Part shown: positions 59,833 to 61,212 of the stretch, one piece after another
How positions within the stretch are numbered: position 1 is the first letter of the stretch
Layout: the number at the start of each line of letters is the position of its first letter
Assembly: GCA_030065575.1 (NCBI GenBank)
Contig: JASJDZ010000013.1
Span: 1-61,212, forward strand
Length of the DNA stretch: 61,212 nucleotides
DNA from: Acidimicrobiia bacterium
GTDB taxonomy: Bacteria; Actinomycetota; Acidimicrobiia; Spongiisociales; UBA5794
Direction of reading: 5' to 3'
Translations under genes and position numbers: made by a program
The notes under the pieces: model-generated
What the model saw: only the letters and a program-made list of their open reading frames with translations
Database searches by the model: none
Told to the model about the DNA's origin: nothing

Positions 59833-60555
59833 CTAACGGGTTGCGGTCGTTGCCAGTCGCCGCACTCCGTCCGGGAGCGCGAAACGCTCTACCGACCGGA
59901 ACGACAGCGCAGTCAAGCCGGCCAGACCGGCAATGAGAATAGCGCCTGCGATAACTAGTCCGTCGTTGTTCTGTCCCAGGCCGTCGCGTAGGTAGCGGCC
60001 GAGTCCGTCACCACCCAGGAAGGCACGGATTGGCTCGGTGGCAACAACAGTCACGGCCGCAACCCGAACCCCGGCGAGAATCACGGATGTTGCGAGGGCC
60101 AACTCGACCCGAAACAGCACATCTGCCTCGCTGTAACCCATGGCTCTTGCTGCGTCGACTGCCCCAGGGTCTACCTGCTGGATGGCGGTGTAGGTGTTCA
60201 GGAAGATGGGCGGCAGGGCGAGCATCAGCAGAGCGATGAAGATCGGCCACGGCTCGAAACCCCAGCCGTTGCGGAGCGAGATCGGCACCAGGAGTCCGGC
60301 AACTGCAAAGGTCGGAATGGCTCGGCTCAGCGTAACCAGCCACGAAACGGATACCTCCCCGCGTCGGGTGTGCGCCAGCCACGCAGCCAGGGGCACCATG
60401 GTGAAGGTGGCAACCAGAACCACGATCGTGCACAGAATCACGGTGTCACCGAGGGAAGCCAGGATGCCGTCGGTGCTGGCCCAACTGTCGGGATCAAATA
60501 GCCACTCGAAGACCCCAATGTCTCGGCGGACCGCTGCCTGAGCAATTACGGTCAC
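59833..60555 (-). CDS. Compatible-solute ABC transporter permease (OpuBB/OpuBD-like)
   Basis: The 240-residue permease has about five membrane helices and the binding-protein-dependent transport loop with VDAARAMGYSEADVLFRVEL followed by ALATSVILAGVRVAAVTVVA. The region LPPIFLNTYTAIQQVDPG is typical of the OpuB/ProW group. GTG or ATG at 60555 overlaps the preceding permease by 4 bases. Works with 58922 and 60552. Confidence 0.9.
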   Translation of the reverse strand: MTVIAQAAVRRDIGVFEWLFDPDSWASTDGILASLGDTVILCTIVVLVATFTMVPLAAWLAHTRRGEVSVSWLVTLSRAIPTFAVAGLLVPISLRNGWGFEPWPIFIALLMLALPPIFLNTYTAIQQVDPGAVDAARAMGYSEADVLFRVELALATSVILAGVRVAAVTVVATEPIRAFLGGDGLGRYLRDGLGQNNDGLVIAGAILIAGLAGLTALSFRSVERFALPDGVRRLATTATR

Positions 60556-61212
60556 AACGCACTCCTTCCCCGTTGCGCCCAGGGGGTGAGCCGCCTGCCC
60601 CCGAACAGAATCAACGCATCAAGAGCGAGCGCAAGCAGAATCGATAGGGATGCGCCGATAGTCATCGGAGTCCAGAATGCTCTCCGCAGGCCATCGAGGA
60701 TGAGCCGGCCCAGTCCACCCTGACCGATGATCGCGGCGACCGTCACCAGGCCCACAGTGGAGACCACGGCGATCCGAAGACCCGCAACGATGTAAGGCAT
60801 CGCCAGCGGAAGCTCCACTTTCAGCACCCGGCGCGCCGGGGTCATGCCCATTCCGTTGGCGGCTTCCCGCACCTCGGAAGACACCGAGTTGAACCCGGCC
60901 ACGATGTTGGTCACCAGGATCAGCAGGGTGTAAGCAGCCAACGGCAGAACTGCGCTGAGCCTGCTCAGACCGAAGTAGGGAACCAGGATGCCAAAGAGGG
61001 CAACGCTGGGAATCGTGTACAGAAACGCAGTGAAACCGTTGATCGGTCCCAACGTCCATCGGTAGCGAAGCGCTATCGCGGACAACGCAGCTGAAACTAT
61101 CAATCCCAGCACCACGGCGTAGACCGTCAGTTCGAGGTGCTCGACGAGCGCTCGTCGAATTTGATCCCACTCATCGATGAAGTACTCCCACCGGATGATG
61201 GGGTTGGCCGCC
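60552..61212 (-). CDS. Compatible-solute ABC transporter permease, 5' end outside window
   Basis: The frame is open to the right edge of the window, giving at least 219 residues. The visible start reads NPIIRWEYFIDEWDQIRRAL, then membrane helices, the loop SEVREAANGMGMTPARRVLKVELPL in two parts (SEVREAANGMGMTPARRVLK and VELPLAMPYIVAGLR) and AAIIGQGGLGRLILDGL. It is the second permease of the OpuB-like system. The ATPase gene is expected just beyond the edge. An internal GTG at 61115 is not the true start because homology extends upstream. Confidence 0.9.
   Translation of the reverse strand, partial: AANPIIRWEYFIDEWDQIRRALVEHLELTVYAVVLGLIVSAALSAIALRYRWTLGPINGFTAFLYTIPSVALFGILVPYFGLSRLSAVLPLAAYTLLILVTNIVAGFNSVSSEVREAANGMGMTPARRVLKVELPLAMPYIVAGLRIAVVSTVGLVTVAAIIGQGGLGRLILDGLRRAFWTPMTIGASLSILLALALDALILFGGRRLTPWAQRGRSAL

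Overview
The window is about 61 kb of GC-rich, densely packed bacterial DNA with many 4-base ATGA/GTGA overlaps between consecutive genes. A WhiB regulator, a Septum_form-type membrane protein, a DEDDh-exonuclease/GIY-YIG fusion, an F420-type luciferase-like oxidoreductase, DUF5658 and PspC proteins and a PPK2 kinase together point to an actinobacterium, perhaps an uncultured Acidimicrobiia-like lineage (the lineage is inference). I see no tRNA, rRNA, IS element, phage gene or CRISPR array. The only structural RNA I recognise is RNase P RNA. Apart from the RNase P locus, no stretch over 300 bases lacks a gene; the longest gaps (2803-3063 and 57440-57733) lie between divergent genes.

Layout. 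1-5989: end of an M1-type aminopeptidase, a DapA-family aldolase, an ECF sigma / anti-sigma / small MscS-like operon, and the three-gene proton-translocating transhydrogenase pntAA-pntAB-pntB. 6114-12328: NatA/NatB-like ABC exporter, an archaeal-type S-adenosylmethionine synthetase, an AlkA-like glycosylase, a Septum_form protein and a MenC-like enolase-superfamily enzyme. 12338-20849: TPM-domain protein, SpoU rRNA/tRNA methyltransferase, Thr-rich secreted protein, DsbA-fold protein, exonuclease/UvrC-like fusion, Cdc48-like AAA+ ATPase. 20859-27724: histidine biosynthesis, with hisA divergent from a TrpR-like regulator followed by hisG-D-C-B-H-F-IE. 27772-29575: TlpA-like thioredoxin lipoprotein, Lgt-like membrane protein and, convergent, a second thioredoxin lipoprotein whose first active-site Cys codon is replaced by an in-frame TGA. 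29657-33745: acyl-CoA ligase, trpD, whiB, a gamma-glutamylcyclotransferase-like protein and a small membrane protein. 33916-38040: sulfur module (HTH-PocR regulator, sulfide:quinone oxidoreductase-like flavoprotein, DUF1641, DsrC/TusE-like, DsrE-like, DUF302). 38074-38485: RNase P RNA and terminator. 38509-45960: response regulator, F420-type oxidoreductase, lipoprotein, paired half-size TauE proteins, Nif3 plus zinc-ribbon protein, GNAT and PPK2. 46144-54048: repeat-rich Ig-like surface protein, MsrA, PAS histidine kinase, S10 peptidase, small membrane proteins, COX15-type heme A synthase. 54120-61212: NfeD-like, MscS, PhoU plus Na/Pi cotransporter, Gfo/Idh/MocA oxidoreductase, and an OpuB/ProU-type compatible-solute ABC transporter cut by the window end.

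The strongest candidate for something new is the gene at 28940-29575 (minus strand). The reading frame is continuous across one TGA that falls exactly where WCxxC thioredoxins carry the nucleophilic Cys, giving W-U-G-S-C. Two perfect hairpins follow the TGA, one with geometry close to a bacterial SECIS. This looks like a selenocysteine thioredoxin, next to a Cys-containing relative; a disabling point mutation is the main alternative. Other items worth following are candidate operators upstream of the TrpR-like his regulator, the HTH-PocR sulfur regulator and the GNAT gene.
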